64,000 bases of DNA from an uncultured Clostridia bacterium (GCA_944387375.1 CALXEQ010000002.1:153740-217739), one strand, 5' to 3'; shown: positions 15,160-22,399, numbered from the stretch's first letter. The notes: a model not told the origin generated them from the sequence alone. Made by a program: numbers and translations.

Positions 15160-15384
15160 TTAATATCCTCCTTGATTTTCACATAACCATTCTGCTAAAA
15201 AAACATATGCTTTGGCTATACACAAATCTAAATCACAATCTTGAATCTCAAATAATGTTTTATATCGTGCATGATTTCCTTGCTTTATTACTACATACCA
15301 ATCTATAACCTTTGTGTAGCTAATATCAATTGCTAAATTATTTTCAAACCTATTTCTTTCAAATAATTTTAAAAATTCTTGCAT
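15160..15384 (-). CDS. Unknown phage protein
   Basis: A 74-residue protein: MQEFLKLFERNRFENNLAID, then ISYTKVIDWYVVIKQGN and a C-terminal helix CIAKAYVFLAEWLCENQGGY. It is a small alpha/beta protein of a type often seen in the early operon of clostridial prophages. AGGAGAG lies before the start. It abuts the next gene (TAAATG-type junction). No function can be read from the sequence. Confidence 0.65.
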   Translation of the reverse strand: MQEFLKLFERNRFENNLAIDISYTKVIDWYVVIKQGNHARYKTLFEIQDCDLDLCIAKAYVFLAEWLCENQGGY

Positions 15385-15388
15385 TTAA

Positions 15389-15955
15389 TCACTCTCCTAA
15401 TAATTTCTGTAATTCTTTATAAAAATTTATTACTACCGACTCTTCTATTGGTTCATGTGCATATTTATTTAACACATTTACTATTGCCTCTTTAGAAATA
15501 TAATTTTCTTCTAAATATGATTTTAAAATGCATCTATGTTTACACATCTCATTTTTAAATTCTTCACTGTCATTTAAATTCATTTCTGCTAATCTTTTAT
15601 ACCTTTTAAATTCTTCTTCGCTAACAAAAATATAACCTCTTTTAAATAAATCTATTATATAATCTATTCCATGTCCTGAAATACATTGCAACTCAGATTC
15701 TTTTAATACTAAATTAGTGTAATCTCTTGCAATTTTTCTTAATAAGCTCTTCCCACTTCTCATACCATAAATCATTACTTTTTGTGCTTTCAATGTTTTT
15801 ATTTCTTTTTGTTGCTTTTTTGCCAAATTTACTACTATTTCTATTGCTTTTTTTAAGTCGTTGTATTCCTTCTTATTATCCATATAGTCTAAATACTCCC
15901 AATTATTATTAGCTAATGTTTCAATTGCTTTTTTCTCTTCTTCTGTATAGTTCAT
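15389..15955 (-). CDS. Unknown phage protein with coiled coil
   Basis: A 188-residue protein. The N-terminal half is helical and probably coiled coil (NKKEYNDLKKAIEIVVNLAKKQQKEIKTLKAQ). The C-terminal half has SKEAIVNVLNKYAHEPIEESVVINFYKELQKLLGE, a segment shared by several clostridial phage proteins of the same layout. No catalytic motif is visible. The start follows AGGAGATGAGTAA, with the preceding stop inside the ribosome binding region, indicating coupling to the gene before it. Confidence 0.65.
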   Translation of the reverse strand: MNYTEEEKKAIETLANNNWEYLDYMDNKKEYNDLKKAIEIVVNLAKKQQKEIKTLKAQKVMIYGMRSGKSLLRKIARDYTNLVLKESELQCISGHGIDYIIDLFKRGYIFVSEEEFKRYKRLAEMNLNDSEEFKNEMCKHRCILKSYLEENYISKEAIVNVLNKYAHEPIEESVVINFYKELQKLLGE

Positions 15956-16405
15956 TTACTCATCTCCTAATATTTCTTCTAAAATATCTGTTTGATTTTT
16001 TATTCTTTTTAAATTTTTGTCAATAATTTTAAAACTACTATCTGGTTCTGATAATTCATCTGTATAAGCTCTATCTTCTTCCGATAATTCTTTTATTTTT
16101 TCTCTTATTTTCTCTTTAGGTACTACATAATTACTTGCATTCCCATATAAATCTTGTTCTAATCGATTTATATAATTTTTATTAAACTTTAATAGTTCAT
16201 CTTTTTCTTCTATTTCTTTTCTTTGCTTTTCTATTAGATTTAAAAGTGTTTTAAATCTAATCAAATGACTTTCAAAACTAGAATCTTCTGTTATTCCTAA
16301 AGCCTCTAAAAAATCTTTTCCATTACCTTCTATTTCAATTTCAGCACAAATTTCTTTATCCATATAATATCCTATAGCATATTCCTCTTCAGCTGTGTAT
16401 TTCAT
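15956..16405 (-). CDS. Unknown phage protein with coiled coil
   Basis: About 149 residues: MKYTAEEEYAIGYYMDKEIC, a helical hinge, then coiled coil LNLIEKQRKEIEEKDELLKFN followed by VPKEKIREKIKELSEEDRAY. The last segment repeats a theme (keep-a-coil then VPKEKIREKI) common in clostridial prophage proteins. I start it at the ATG 16405, which has AAGGGGTG upstream and overlaps the previous stop (TAATG). The GTG at 16414 has no ribosome binding site. Function unknown. Confidence 0.65.
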   Translation of the reverse strand: MKYTAEEEYAIGYYMDKEICAEIEIEGNGKDFLEALGITEDSSFESHLIRFKTLLNLIEKQRKEIEEKDELLKFNKNYINRLEQDLYGNASNYVVPKEKIREKIKELSEEDRAYTDELSEPDSSFKIIDKNLKRIKNQTDILEEILGDE

Positions 16406-16626
16406 TATATCCACCCCTTTTCTTTACATTTTAAATATACAGCTTTTAATTCTTGCATATTCAAACATGCTGGGTATTCTCTTGACACATTATAATAAGA
16501 ACATCTCACTGTTCTTTTTATAAAATATATTCTTTTATTTTTCTTTATGTTTTCATATTTCAATATTTTAGGATCTTCTATTTTCTCATATTCTATTTTG
16601 CTAAATACCTCGTCTACTTTACTCAT
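16405..16626 (-). CDS. Unknown small phage protein
   Basis: A 73-residue basic protein: MSKVDEVFSKIEYEKIEDPKI, KRTVRCSYYNVSREYPACLN and an ending LKCKEKGWI. It has three cysteines but no clear zinc-binding pair. I chose the second ATG (16626), 7 bases after AAAGGAG; the first (16632) is too close to the site. The stop overlaps the next start (TAATG), so the two are coupled. Confidence 0.6.
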   Translation of the reverse strand: MSKVDEVFSKIEYEKIEDPKILKYENIKKNKRIYFIKRTVRCSYYNVSREYPACLNMQELKAVYLKCKEKGWI

Positions 16627-16792
16627 TTTCATTCTCCTTTCTCACTTTTTGCTTAATTTTTCTTCTGTCGACTCTATTCAAATACTTTTTTGCCCAATTT
16701 ATCCATCCTCTGCTTATGCAAAATATATTTTTATGTTTTAATCTATCTTTTATATCGTATTCTTTTGAATTTATAGGATATTTTTTATTCAT
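16619..16792 (-). CDS. Unknown small basic phage protein (57 residues)
   Basis: A 57-residue, strongly basic ORF that begins MNKKYPINSKEYDIKDRLKH and ends RRKIKQKVRKENENE. AGGAGGAG lies 6 bases before the ATG, and the stop overlaps the next gene by 8 bases, so it fits the operon exactly. A WINWAKKYLNRVDRRK stretch suggests a nucleic-acid-binding helix, which is inference. A hydrophobic ORF on the other strand in the same place lacks these signals and was rejected. Confidence 0.65.
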   Translation of the reverse strand: MNKKYPINSKEYDIKDRLKHKNIFCISRGWINWAKKYLNRVDRRKIKQKVRKENENE

Positions 16793-16804
16793 CGACAACT
16801 CCTC

Positions 16805-17032
16805 CTAATCTTGTATTTCTTTAGCTATTAATAATCCTAACTTTAATATTATTATTAATGTCGGTTTAGCAAATATGATTCTAGTAATCCCTAAAGCTAT
16901 TCCTAATGAATCTATAGGATTTATAGAATTTAACAATTGAACTATTCCACCAACTAACATTAACCATATACCAATATAAATTGATAAAATTATAGATGAT
17001 ATTATAACAATAATACTTATTAAATCTCTCAT
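16805..17032 (-). CDS. Small phage membrane protein
   Basis: A 75-residue protein with two membrane segments: LISIIVIISSIILSIYIGIWLMLVGGIVQLL near the N-terminus and ITRIIFAKPTLIIILKLGLLIA near the C-terminus. The middle segment, NSINPIDSLGIALGITRIIFA, matches a type of small membrane protein often seen in clostridial and lactococcal phage early operons. Its role is unknown to me. It is 2 bases from the next upstream gene, which also encodes a membrane protein. Confidence 0.7.
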   Translation of the reverse strand: MRDLISIIVIISSIILSIYIGIWLMLVGGIVQLLNSINPIDSLGIALGITRIIFAKPTLIIILKLGLLIAKEIQD

Positions 17033-17034
17033 AT

Positions 17035-17328
17035 TTATTTTTCCTCCTCAAATTCTTTAGCATCCTGATATTTATCATTACTTCTAATAATATCAACTAC
17101 ATATTCATATTTATCTTTTAAATCTTCATATACTTCATTTAAATTATTGTATTCAGTATTAATCTGATTATATAAAGCATCTTTTTCATCTACTTGTTTT
17201 AGTAATCTGTCATTATCAACCTGCACCTTTAAGCTGTAGAATAAGCTTATTATTAGTAAAATTGTTAATATAATATCTATTATGTCTATCTCTTCTAAAC
17301 TTGTTTTTATCTCTTTGAATTTACCCAT
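17035..17328 (-). CDS. Phage membrane-anchored coiled-coil protein
   Basis: A 97-residue protein with one membrane segment (IIDIILTILLIISLFYSLKV, about residues 17-36) followed by a coiled coil (DNDRLLKQVDEKDALYNQIN, then LNEVYEDLKDKYEYV). The charge pattern puts the short N-terminus in the cytoplasm or leaves orientation open. It overlaps the preceding gene by 22 bases. Such single-pass coiled-coil proteins can act in lysis control or exclusion, but no motif supports either. Confidence 0.65.
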   Translation of the reverse strand: MGKFKEIKTSLEEIDIIDIILTILLIISLFYSLKVQVDNDRLLKQVDEKDALYNQINTEYNNLNEVYEDLKDKYEYVVDIIRSNDKYQDAKEFEEEK

Positions 17329-17528
17329 TTATATCCACCTCTTTTTAATTCTTTAAAACAATATAGCTGATTAATATCGCCATATACTATTGAAAAACCT
17401 AATAATTCAAATCTGTTCTTCTTAAAAATGTTTTCATTTAACACTAAAACTATGTCTTTTAAGTTATATCCTAATTCTTTCATGTCCTTTTTATATTTTG
17501 CTATCTCACTAACCATTTTCTTATCCAT
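17307..17528 (-). CDS. Unknown phage protein
   Basis: A 73-residue basic protein, MDKKMVSEIAKYKKDMKELG then LKDIVLVLNENIFKKNRFELLGFSI and a GGYKWVNSKR end. AAAAAGGGG lies before the ATG. It lies between the HNH protein and the membrane coiled-coil gene, overlapping the latter. Nothing recognisable in it. Confidence 0.55.
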   Translation of the reverse strand: MDKKMVSEIAKYKKDMKELGYNLKDIVLVLNENIFKKNRFELLGFSIVYGDINQLYCFKELKRGGYKWVNSKR

Positions 17529-17531
17529 TTA

Positions 17532-17924
17532 TTACAACCCCTTTTTATAATATAAATCTTCTTCTTTCCATCCCTTATATTGCCTCTTTAAGTATTTTTT
17601 TACTTTGTCATGTATCATTTTAACCTTCTTTTCATCTTTTCCATTATCATAATCATTGTGGCAGTTGATACACATACATACTACGTTTTGCACTATTCCC
17701 AAACCACCTTGTGATCTCTTAATGTAATGACTATTAGGAATACCAGGTTGTCCACATACTACACAAAAGCCTTTGTCTCTTACTAACACTTTTTTCTTTA
17801 CTGATGTAGGTATATCTACTGCTTTTGCTCTTTTACTGCTTTTAGACTTCATTTTATATATTTTCTTTTCCCTTTTTACTTCTTTGTCTTTAGGTTTAGG
17901 AAACATTAAACCTTTTGTATCCAT
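17532..17924 (-). CDS. Second HNH endonuclease-like protein
   Basis: A 130-residue protein with a lysine-rich N-terminus (PKPKDKEVKREKKIYKMKS) and a C-terminal HNH domain: VLVRDKGFCVVCGQPG (zinc CxxC), PNSHYIKRSQGG (catalytic His), NVVCMCINCHNDYDNG (second zinc pair and last His). It is distant from the terminase genes and lies in the early block, so it is more likely a DNA-metabolism or homing-type nuclease than the packaging cofactor. Its start overlaps the previous stop (TAATG). Confidence 0.85.
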   Translation of the reverse strand: MDTKGLMFPKPKDKEVKREKKIYKMKSKSSKRAKAVDIPTSVKKKVLVRDKGFCVVCGQPGIPNSHYIKRSQGGLGIVQNVVCMCINCHNDYDNGKDEKKVKMIHDKVKKYLKRQYKGWKEEDLYYKKGL

Positions 17925-18130
17925 TATTCAGCCTCCTTAGAAATCTTTATCACGGTATCAAGTTTATATCTGCCACATTCATATTCAATCATATTGATAA
18001 TGTCATTTGTACATTCTTCACACATTTCTTTTCTTAATAAGCAATCGGTTGCATAATTTCTAATAAAAACATCATTAACTTCATTGTATTTTATTTTTCT
18101 TTTACACCTATCGCAAAATTTAACATTCAT
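17924..18130 (-). CDS. Small zinc-binding phage protein
   Basis: A 68-residue protein with CDRCKRKIKY near the N-terminus and CLLRKEMCEECTNDI further on, giving two cysteine pairs that can hold one zinc ion (zinc-ribbon-like). A short acidic and basic helix follows. AAGGAGG lies before the ATG. It overlaps the HNH gene by one base, so the two proteins are probably made together. Role unknown; protein or nucleic acid contact is likely. Confidence 0.65.
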   Translation of the reverse strand: MNVKFCDRCKRKIKYNEVNDVFIRNYATDCLLRKEMCEECTNDIINMIEYECGRYKLDTVIKISKEAE

Positions 18131-18132
18131 AC

Positions 18133-18315
18133 TTATTCCTCCTTGATTTTAAAATTTATACAATACAATAATTTTATGTCTTCTGTTATATTTTCTACTA
18201 TTGATAATTCTTTCTTTAATCTTTTATATTGTCTTTTTGTTATGTTAATATATTGAGGTGTTGTTTTGTATTTTTCTCTATATTCTTTTAATTGTTCTAA
18301 AACTTTTCTTAACAT
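18133..18315 (-). CDS. Unknown small phage protein
   Basis: A 60-residue basic helical protein, MLRKVLEQLKEYREKYKTTP then QYINITKRQYKRLKKELSIV. A sequence of the type PQYINITKRQYKRL occurs in other phage early proteins without known role. ATGGAGG precedes the start. It overlaps the next upstream gene by 7 bases. Confidence 0.55.
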   Translation of the reverse strand: MLRKVLEQLKEYREKYKTTPQYINITKRQYKRLKKELSIVENITEDIKLLYCINFKIKEE

Positions 18316-18539
18316 CTTGTACCTCCATATATTTGTTTTACTAATTCATTTCTATGCTTTATAAGAAATCCTGTTTCATTTTCTATTTCTTTTAATCTAA
18401 ATCTATTAGGATATTTAGAATTTCTTTCTTTTTTGTATTCAATTTTTAGCTTATTAATCCTGTAATCTATGTTATCTAATTGTCTTATCATGTCTCTTTC
18501 TTCCTCTGTATAACTGACTTGTATAATTTTATTATTCAT
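18309..18539 (-). CDS. Unknown phage protein, helical
   Basis: About 76 residues. The start MNNKIIQVSYTEEERDMIRQ leads into a helical hairpin DYRINKLKIEYKKERNSKYPNR and FLIKHRNELVKQIYGG. I chose the ATG at 18539 because GAGGTG is 6 bases upstream; the 18557 start lies inside the end of the replication gene and has no site. Function unknown; the size and charge suggest a DNA- or protein-binding accessory to replication (inference). Confidence 0.6.
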   Translation of the reverse strand: MNNKIIQVSYTEEERDMIRQLDNIDYRINKLKIEYKKERNSKYPNRFRLKEIENETGFLIKHRNELVKQIYGGTRC

Positions 18540-18549
18540 TTTTAACACC

Positions 18550-19320
18550 TCATGCACTCTTAATTTTATAATTTTCTATACATGCAACTAAATACATTAT
18601 CTTATCTCGTATGTTTTCTTGCTTCATCATGTGTCTAAACTGCTTGTCTATTATTTCAGAGGTTATATTACTAAAATCGAAATTCATGTCTACTAATTCT
18701 TTTATTGCGTATTGCTTAATTAATAGTTCTTTTGCTGCATAATCAGATAGTAAATATGTAAATTTAGGATATAAGTTAAAATCTTCAAAAATATCTTTAT
18801 ACTTTTCATCATAAATGAAATTTTTTTTACTCGCCTCTTTATCTATCCATCTATCTATATATTTAATATTTAGTTCTTTAGTATTTATTATATTAGTATT
18901 TAGTATAAGACCCCCATTTTCCACCTCTGGATCATCCACCCCTGGTTGATGGTACCCTGGATAATCCATACCACCATTTTGGTATTCTGGATATTCGTCT
19001 TTTGATTCTTCCTCTTCTGAATTATTTAATTTAGGTTCCTCATAAATTAAATATTCATATTCGAATAATCCTTTTTCATTTCTTAGTTTATTAATTACAA
19101 GATATCCATTTTCTTTTAATTCTTCCAAAGTAGATTTTATTGCCTTTTCTTTTTCCTTTAAATTTGATACTAAACCGTCTATTGAATAATCCCAATCCTC
19201 TGGTAAAGACAACATGTATGAGAGTAATCCTTTTGCTTTAAGACTTAAATTTTTATCTCTTAAATGATAATTGCTCATAACTGTAAATCCTTTGTTTTTT
19301 TCTACTCGAAAAGTTGGCAT
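18550..19320 (-). CDS. Phage replication initiation protein (winged-helix, DnaD-like)
   Basis: A 256-residue protein. Residues 1-95 form the winged-helix domain common to phage replication initiators of Gram-positive bacteria: FRVEKNKGFTVMSNYHLRDKNLSLKAKGLLSYMLSLPEDWDYS, then a wing with EYEYLIYEEP. A variable Asn/Glu/Gly-rich linker follows (residues 98-145), then a helical C-terminal domain that in this group binds the helicase loader or resembles DnaD. AAGGAGGAG precedes the ATG. The repeat-rich linker region often contains the phage origin of replication; I could not confirm iterons here. Confidence 0.75.
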   Translation of the reverse strand: MPTFRVEKNKGFTVMSNYHLRDKNLSLKAKGLLSYMLSLPEDWDYSIDGLVSNLKEKEKAIKSTLEELKENGYLVINKLRNEKGLFEYEYLIYEEPKLNNSEEEESKDEYPEYQNGGMDYPGYHQPGVDDPEVENGGLILNTNIINTKELNIKYIDRWIDKEASKKNFIYDEKYKDIFEDFNLYPKFTYLLSDYAAKELLIKQYAIKELVDMNFDFSNITSEIIDKQFRHMMKQENIRDKIMYLVACIENYKIKSA

Positions 19321-19333
19321 ATTTTTCTCCTCC

Positions 19334-19690
19334 TTATTGATTATCTAATTTAATTATGTTAAAATTAGTTTCAGGTATATATTTAAAATTGTACTTGTTC
19401 AATAGTGTTTTCGAGTCAGCTATTGAACTTTTTATTTTTAATTTTGCTAATTGTAAATTTCTATACGTTACTTCAGGTTTATTACTATTTAATTCACAAA
19501 TTCTTATTCCTTTTTCTATATTTCTTAAAATATTTAACCAATCACTTATATTTTTATTAATGCAATTTTCAAATTCATAAATTGTATTTTCTTGTTCTTT
19601 TATTATGTTGTCTTTATTTCTTAATTCATCACATAATTTATTATTTTGAATTTTCAAAAGCACTTTTTTTATGTTATCTATTATTTTCAT
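19334..19690 (-). CDS. Unknown coiled-coil phage protein
   Basis: About 118 residues, helical: MKIIDNIKKVLLKIQNNKLC, NIIKEQENTIYEFENCINKNISDWLNILRNIEKGIRICELN, then YRNLQLAKLKIKSSIADSKT. Predicted coiled coil in the first half. I chose the ATG at 19690, preceded by GGAGGA; an upstream ATG at 19705 has none. It overlaps the end of the antirepressor gene by 17 bases. Function not recognisable. Confidence 0.6.
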   Translation of the reverse strand: MKIIDNIKKVLLKIQNNKLCDELRNKDNIIKEQENTIYEFENCINKNISDWLNILRNIEKGIRICELNSNKPEVTYRNLQLAKLKIKSSIADSKTLLNKYNFKYIPETNFNIIKLDNQ

Positions 19691-20447
19691 ATAATCTTCC
19701 TCCATATATAAATAAATCTATAAATTTTTCTTGTCCTTTAGATGTAATTAATGGTGTAAATGAGGTAGTTTTAAATCCATTATTATGTTCAATTGTTACC
19801 TCTTTTACTTCAAATAAATTTTGACTTGTAGCTTTATATGTAGGCTTATTCCAGTTAAGTCCTTTTTTATTAGATAAATATCCATTTTGCCTAAACCATT
19901 CAAATAATTTATTTTGACCTAAATCTTTTCTTCCATTTTGAATTAAAATATTTGCAAAGTTTCCTATTGTAATAGATTTGCTGTTTCCAGTAACTGCTTT
20001 ACCTATTAAATAATTTGGCTTCATATTTTCTATCACCTTATTCTTTTCATTTATTTTATTTTGAGCAACTAGCAATGCTTTGGCCATTAATTCATCATCT
20101 GATAAATTTTCTTGATTTGCTATATAGCCACCATTCTTTCTTATTGAAGGTATTACCTCATTAGTTATCCATCTTTTAAATTCTTTTGCCTTAGGTAACT
20201 TACTAGAAAGTATTAAACTATATAATCCACTTTCATTTATAATAACCATTTGTTGTCTTCCTCCAGGTGTGACCGTTTCGTTCATCCCTTTGTCTTCATC
20301 ATCTACATGTTCTCTTATAGCTTTTAAGGGATTTGCATATCCTAATATCTCTGCTATATCTTTTCCAACAAACCATGGAGCTTGTCCTATTTCTTCTACT
20401 CGAATTTTTCCAAACTCGATGTTTTCATATATCTTTATATTACTCAT
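19674..20447 (-). CDS. Phage antirepressor (Bro-N plus KilAC domains)
   Basis: About 257 residues. Residues 1-105 are a Bro-N domain (IRVEEIGQAPWFVGKDIAEILGYANPLKAI, then GLYSLILSSKLPKAKEFKRWITNEVIPSIRKNGGYI). The C-terminal ~120 residues are a KilAC domain (IGNFANILIQNGRKDLGQNKLFEWFRQNGYL...). Proteins of this type counter the CI repressor during induction. I chose the third codon ATG (20447) because the AGAGGTA site is only 2 bases from the first ATG. It is the first gene of the leftward early operon visible after the plus-strand gene at 20514. Confidence 0.93.
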   Translation of the reverse strand: MSNIKIYENIEFGKIRVEEIGQAPWFVGKDIAEILGYANPLKAIREHVDDEDKGMNETVTPGGRQQMVIINESGLYSLILSSKLPKAKEFKRWITNEVIPSIRKNGGYIANQENLSDDELMAKALLVAQNKINEKNKVIENMKPNYLIGKAVTGNSKSITIGNFANILIQNGRKDLGQNKLFEWFRQNGYLSNKKGLNWNKPTYKATSQNLFEVKEVTIEHNNGFKTTSFTPLITSKGQEKFIDLFIYGGRLYENNR

Positions 20448-20480
20448 ATACATTACCTCTCTTTCTTTTGTTTATTTATT

Positions 20481-20490
20481 TTGATATAAT
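20481..20490 (+). promoter_or_regulatory. Extended -10 promoter (TTGATATAAT)
   Basis: TGATATAAT is an extended -10 element without a clear -35. It drives the plus-strand gene starting at 20514, whose GAGGTG site lies 8 bases before the ATG. The same ten bases occur at 21595-21604, so the prophage uses this promoter type more than once. Confidence 0.6.
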
Positions 20491-20513
20491 ACCTCTAACG
20501 AGGTGATTTTTTT

Positions 20514-20906
20514 ATGGAATGGTATTCATATGTTATAGCAATTGTTTTAGGTATATCTGCTGTTATTTCTCCAATAGCCACAGCTATAATCAATAACTCT
20601 CATCAAATAAAATTAAAGAAAATTGAAATTTATGAAAAAGATAAGAAAGATGCTTTATCTGATTTTATACGTTCTTCACAATTATTAATTTATTCTCCTA
20701 ATGATGAAGGTTACCTAGAAAAACATTTAGAATCTTTTAATAAACTTCTAATTTATTTTAAAAATATTTCTCCAACTTCAAATACTAAATTTATAGAATT
20801 AATCAATGAAGTTAAAAATAGAGATTGTCAAGAAAATGTATTAAAAGCTACTTTAGAATTAACCAATATTGTTCAAGACTTATCAAAAGAAATAACAAAA
20901 GAATAA
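20514..20906 (+). CDS. Prophage membrane protein on the opposite strand (moron-like)
   Basis: A 130-residue protein with one N-terminal membrane segment (YSYVIAIVLGISAVISPIATAII) and a cytoplasmic helical body (KLKKIEIYEKDKKDALSDFI, then ENVLKATLELTNIVQDLSKE). It is read opposite to its neighbours, has its own extended -10 promoter and its own terminator, and overlaps the convergent gene at 20848. These are the signs of a moron gene expressed in the lysogen. A role in superinfection exclusion or host fitness is possible but not shown. Confidence 0.7.
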   Translation: MEWYSYVIAIVLGISAVISPIATAIINNSHQIKLKKIEIYEKDKKDALSDFIRSSQLLIYSPNDEGYLEKHLESFNKLLIYFKNISPTSNTKFIELINEVKNRDCQENVLKATLELTNIVQDLSKEITKE

Positions 20907-21036
20907 TACATATTCCTACGTAGATTCCATATATCCAAGTAGTTTCGGAATCTATTTTTTTATGCCATTGTATTAAAACTATAATTCCTACTATTGATAC
21001 AATCAAAGTTCCAGATATTATTCTAAACCAATTCAT
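20848..21036 (-). CDS. Small phage membrane protein
   Basis: A 62-residue protein with two membrane segments, MNWFRIISGTLIVSIVGIIVLIQ and WIYGIYVGICIILLLFLLISL, separated by a charged loop HKKIDSETT. AGGAGG lies 5 bases before the ATG. Its last 59 bases overlap the end of the plus-strand gene, and the terminator of that gene lies inside this coding sequence. It follows the next gene by 9 bases, so it is the last of a short leftward operon. Confidence 0.65.
   Translation of the reverse strand: MNWFRIISGTLIVSIVGIIVLIQWHKKIDSETTWIYGIYVGICIILLLFLLISLEQYWLILK
20921..20961 (+). terminator. Terminator of the plus-strand membrane gene, inside a convergent ORF
   Basis: TAGATTCC (20921-20928) pairs with GGAATCTA (20947-20954), followed by TTTTTTT. 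It lies 15 bases after the stop of the plus-strand gene and fully within the coding sequence 20848-21036 on the other strand. The loop is long (18 bases). Confidence 0.65.
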
Positions 21037-21045
21037 ATTTGCCTC

Positions 21046-21321
21046 CTAAAAGTTAATTACATAATTTAAATATTGCTTTTTAAATGTTTTTCTAAATTCT
21101 TTATATTCTATTTCTCTTTGTTGTTTTCTCCATTTTAAAGCATCCTCATATATAGCTTGTCTTCTTTTTACCTCTTTAAATTTCTTTATTTTCCTCTGCT
21201 TTAATTTTTGATCTACTATCTCACATATAATCTCAAATATAAATAATCCTATTATTGCTAAAATAAACCATAGACCTATTACTTCACTATGTTCTATAAA
21301 AAAACTTGAATCTATTTTCAT
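21046..21321 (-). CDS. Phage membrane protein with basic tail
   Basis: About 91 residues. One membrane segment (EVIGLWFILAIIGLFIFEIICEIV, residues 12-35) is followed by a strongly basic helix (KLKQRKIKKFKEVKRRQAIY, then RKQQREIEYKEFRKTFKK). I chose the ATG at 21321, which has GAGGTGAG upstream; a GTG at 21330 overlaps that site. The basic cytoplasmic tail could bind nucleic acid or membrane surface; no known motif. Confidence 0.65.
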   Translation of the reverse strand: MKIDSSFFIEHSEVIGLWFILAIIGLFIFEIICEIVDQKLKQRKIKKFKEVKRRQAIYEDALKWRKQQREIEYKEFRKTFKKQYLNYVINF

Positions 21322-21338
21322 ATATCTCACCTCACTTT

Positions 21339-21566
21339 CTAACTTACATATTCTCTTTTTTTATTTGGTTTTATAATATCTATTGGATAATGTTTATTTT
21401 TCTTTAAGTAATTTTCCACATCTTCAATTCTAAATCTCATATTCCTTTTTCTTCCTTTTCCTTCATTTAAATCTATATAAGGAATACTTAATCTTTCTCT
21501 TACTGTATACTCTGTTACTTTTAACTTTTCTGCTACTTCTTTTACTGTTAATAAATTTTCTTCCAT
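21339..21566 (-). CDS. Excisionase-type helix-turn-helix protein
   Basis: A 75-residue protein with an N-terminal MerR/excisionase-type helix-turn-helix: LLTVKEVAEKLKVTEYTVRERL (helix, turn, recognition helix), then a wing with GKGRKRNMRFRIEDVENYLKKN. This is the usual pattern of small phage and plasmid DNA-binding proteins such as Xis. It lies at the start of the leftward early operon, so it could be the excisionase for the integrase at 23776 or an early regulator. GAAAGGAAG precedes the ATG. Confidence 0.8.
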   Translation of the reverse strand: MEENLLTVKEVAEKLKVTEYTVRERLSIPYIDLNEGKGRKRNMRFRIEDVENYLKKNKHYPIDIIKPNKKREYVS

Positions 21567-21594
21567 TTTTTATTCTTCCTTTCTATTTTAATTT

Positions 21595-21604
21595 TTGATA
21601 TAAT
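21595..21604 (+). promoter_or_regulatory. Extended -10 promoter (TTGATATAAT)
   Basis: TGATATAAT at 21596-21604, the same ten-base string as at 20481. Transcription would start at about 21611. That is on the first possible ATG of the downstream frame, which makes the next ATG (21632) the more likely start. Confidence 0.6.
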
Positions 21605-21631
21605 ATCACCATGAAAGGAGATGATATTATA

Positions 21632-21847
21632 ATGCAAGATAATTACGTACCACAAAATATTAACTCTAAATCTGATATTAGCTTATACCTTTCTAAAAAT
21701 ATTGAATCTTACAAAGAAGAAGCTAAAAATATTTTAAACAACAGTAACTTTAACGAAAGCCAAAAACAAGATTTAGAAGATATAATGCGTCAATTTTACT
21801 ATGCTATATCAGACCTATCTGATGCTATAAATTTATTAAATAAATAA
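21632..21847 (+). CDS. Unknown small prophage protein
   Basis: About 71 residues, acidic and helical: MQDNYVPQNINSKSDISLYL, then IESYKEEAKNILNNSNFNES and MRQFYYAISDLSDAINLLNK. It is read rightward from its own extended -10 promoter. AAAGGAG lies 11 bases before the ATG I chose, while the ATG at 21611 would be leaderless. It ends next to the convergent gene at 21848. No recognisable domain. Confidence 0.6.
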   Translation: MQDNYVPQNINSKSDISLYLSKNIESYKEEAKNILNNSNFNESQKQDLEDIMRQFYYAISDLSDAINLLNK

Positions 21848-22081
21848 TTATTTTATGGTAGCAATTGTTTTTCCGTCATCATTTGCTACCAAAATATTTA
21901 TTGCTTTATATTTAAAATCTGTAGTTGTAACTTCGTTATATTTTTTTATAATATCTTTTACTTTTTTAATATTTTCTTCATTTAATTGCATATCTTCTGT
22001 ACTTGTATCTAATAGTTCTTCTATTAGTTTTTTTCTTTCTAATAAATTTTCTTTATTAAAGTTTTTAATTTTTATTATCAT
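21848..22081 (-). CDS. Unknown small prophage protein
   Basis: A 77-residue protein, MIIKIKNFNKENLLERKKLI, ELLDTSTEDMQLNEENIKKV, then YKAINILVANDDGKTIATIK. It probably forms helices and a short beta hairpin. AGAGGTGAG precedes the start. It is the second gene of the leftward operon after the Cro-like gene and is probably an early accessory gene; nothing more can be read. Confidence 0.6.
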   Translation of the reverse strand: MIIKIKNFNKENLLERKKLIEELLDTSTEDMQLNEENIKKVKDIIKKYNEVTTTDFKYKAINILVANDDGKTIATIK

Positions 22082-22114
22082 TTTCTCACCTCTTTTTGTA
22101 GTTTTACGATAATT

Positions 22115-22300
22115 TTAATTTAAAAAAATATTTAATTCACAATCTAAAAATTCACATATTTTTTTTGCTTCATCAATTGTAATTGGAAGTTCTCCTCTTT
22201 CTTTTTTTGCATATGTAGAAGCTTTCTTTCCGATAATCTCGGCCATTTTTTCTTGTGTAATATTTTTTTCCTTTCTCTTAATAATTAAATTTTTAAACAC
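22115..22300 (-). CDS. Cro-like repressor (XRE family)
   Basis: A 61-residue helix-turn-helix protein: LIIKRKEKNITQEKMAEIIGKKASTYAKKERGELPITIDEAKKICEFL. It starts at a GTG (22300), with AGAGGTGATAGA upstream. It is read leftward, divergent from the CI-like repressor, and starts the leftward early transcript, the position of Cro. Promoter TTGACA-17-TATTAT lies upstream and overlaps an operator palindrome. Confidence 0.88.
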   Translation of the reverse strand: MFKNLIIKRKEKNITQEKMAEIIGKKASTYAKKERGELPITIDEAKKICEFLDCELNIFLN

Positions 22301-22333
22301 TCTATCACCTCTTTTTGTATTCTAACTACAATT

Positions 22334-22366
22334 ATAATACAGTATTTATTTTGTATTGTCAATACA
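22334..22366 (-). promoter_or_regulatory. Leftward (cro) promoter and operator O1
   Basis: The minus strand has TTGACA (22362-22357), 17 bases, TATTAT (22339-22334). The -35 is embedded in a perfect 15-bp palindrome, TGTATTGTCAATACA (22352-22366), which is a clear operator candidate for the CI/Cro pair. Confidence 0.8.
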
Positions 22367-22399
22367 TTTTTTAAAAGTTTTTTATATTTTTGGATTATT

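Noticed and set aside
16547..16741. Plus-strand hydrophobic ORF
   Set aside because: It lies antisense to two tightly coupled minus-strand phage genes with good ribosome sites, and such hydrophobic frames arise readily opposite lysine-rich genes.
16881..17096. Second minus-strand ORF overlapping the small membrane protein
   Set aside because: It overlaps two genes that have proper starts and spacing; it is rich in Asn/Tyr/Ile from AT-rich sequence and has no recognisable features.
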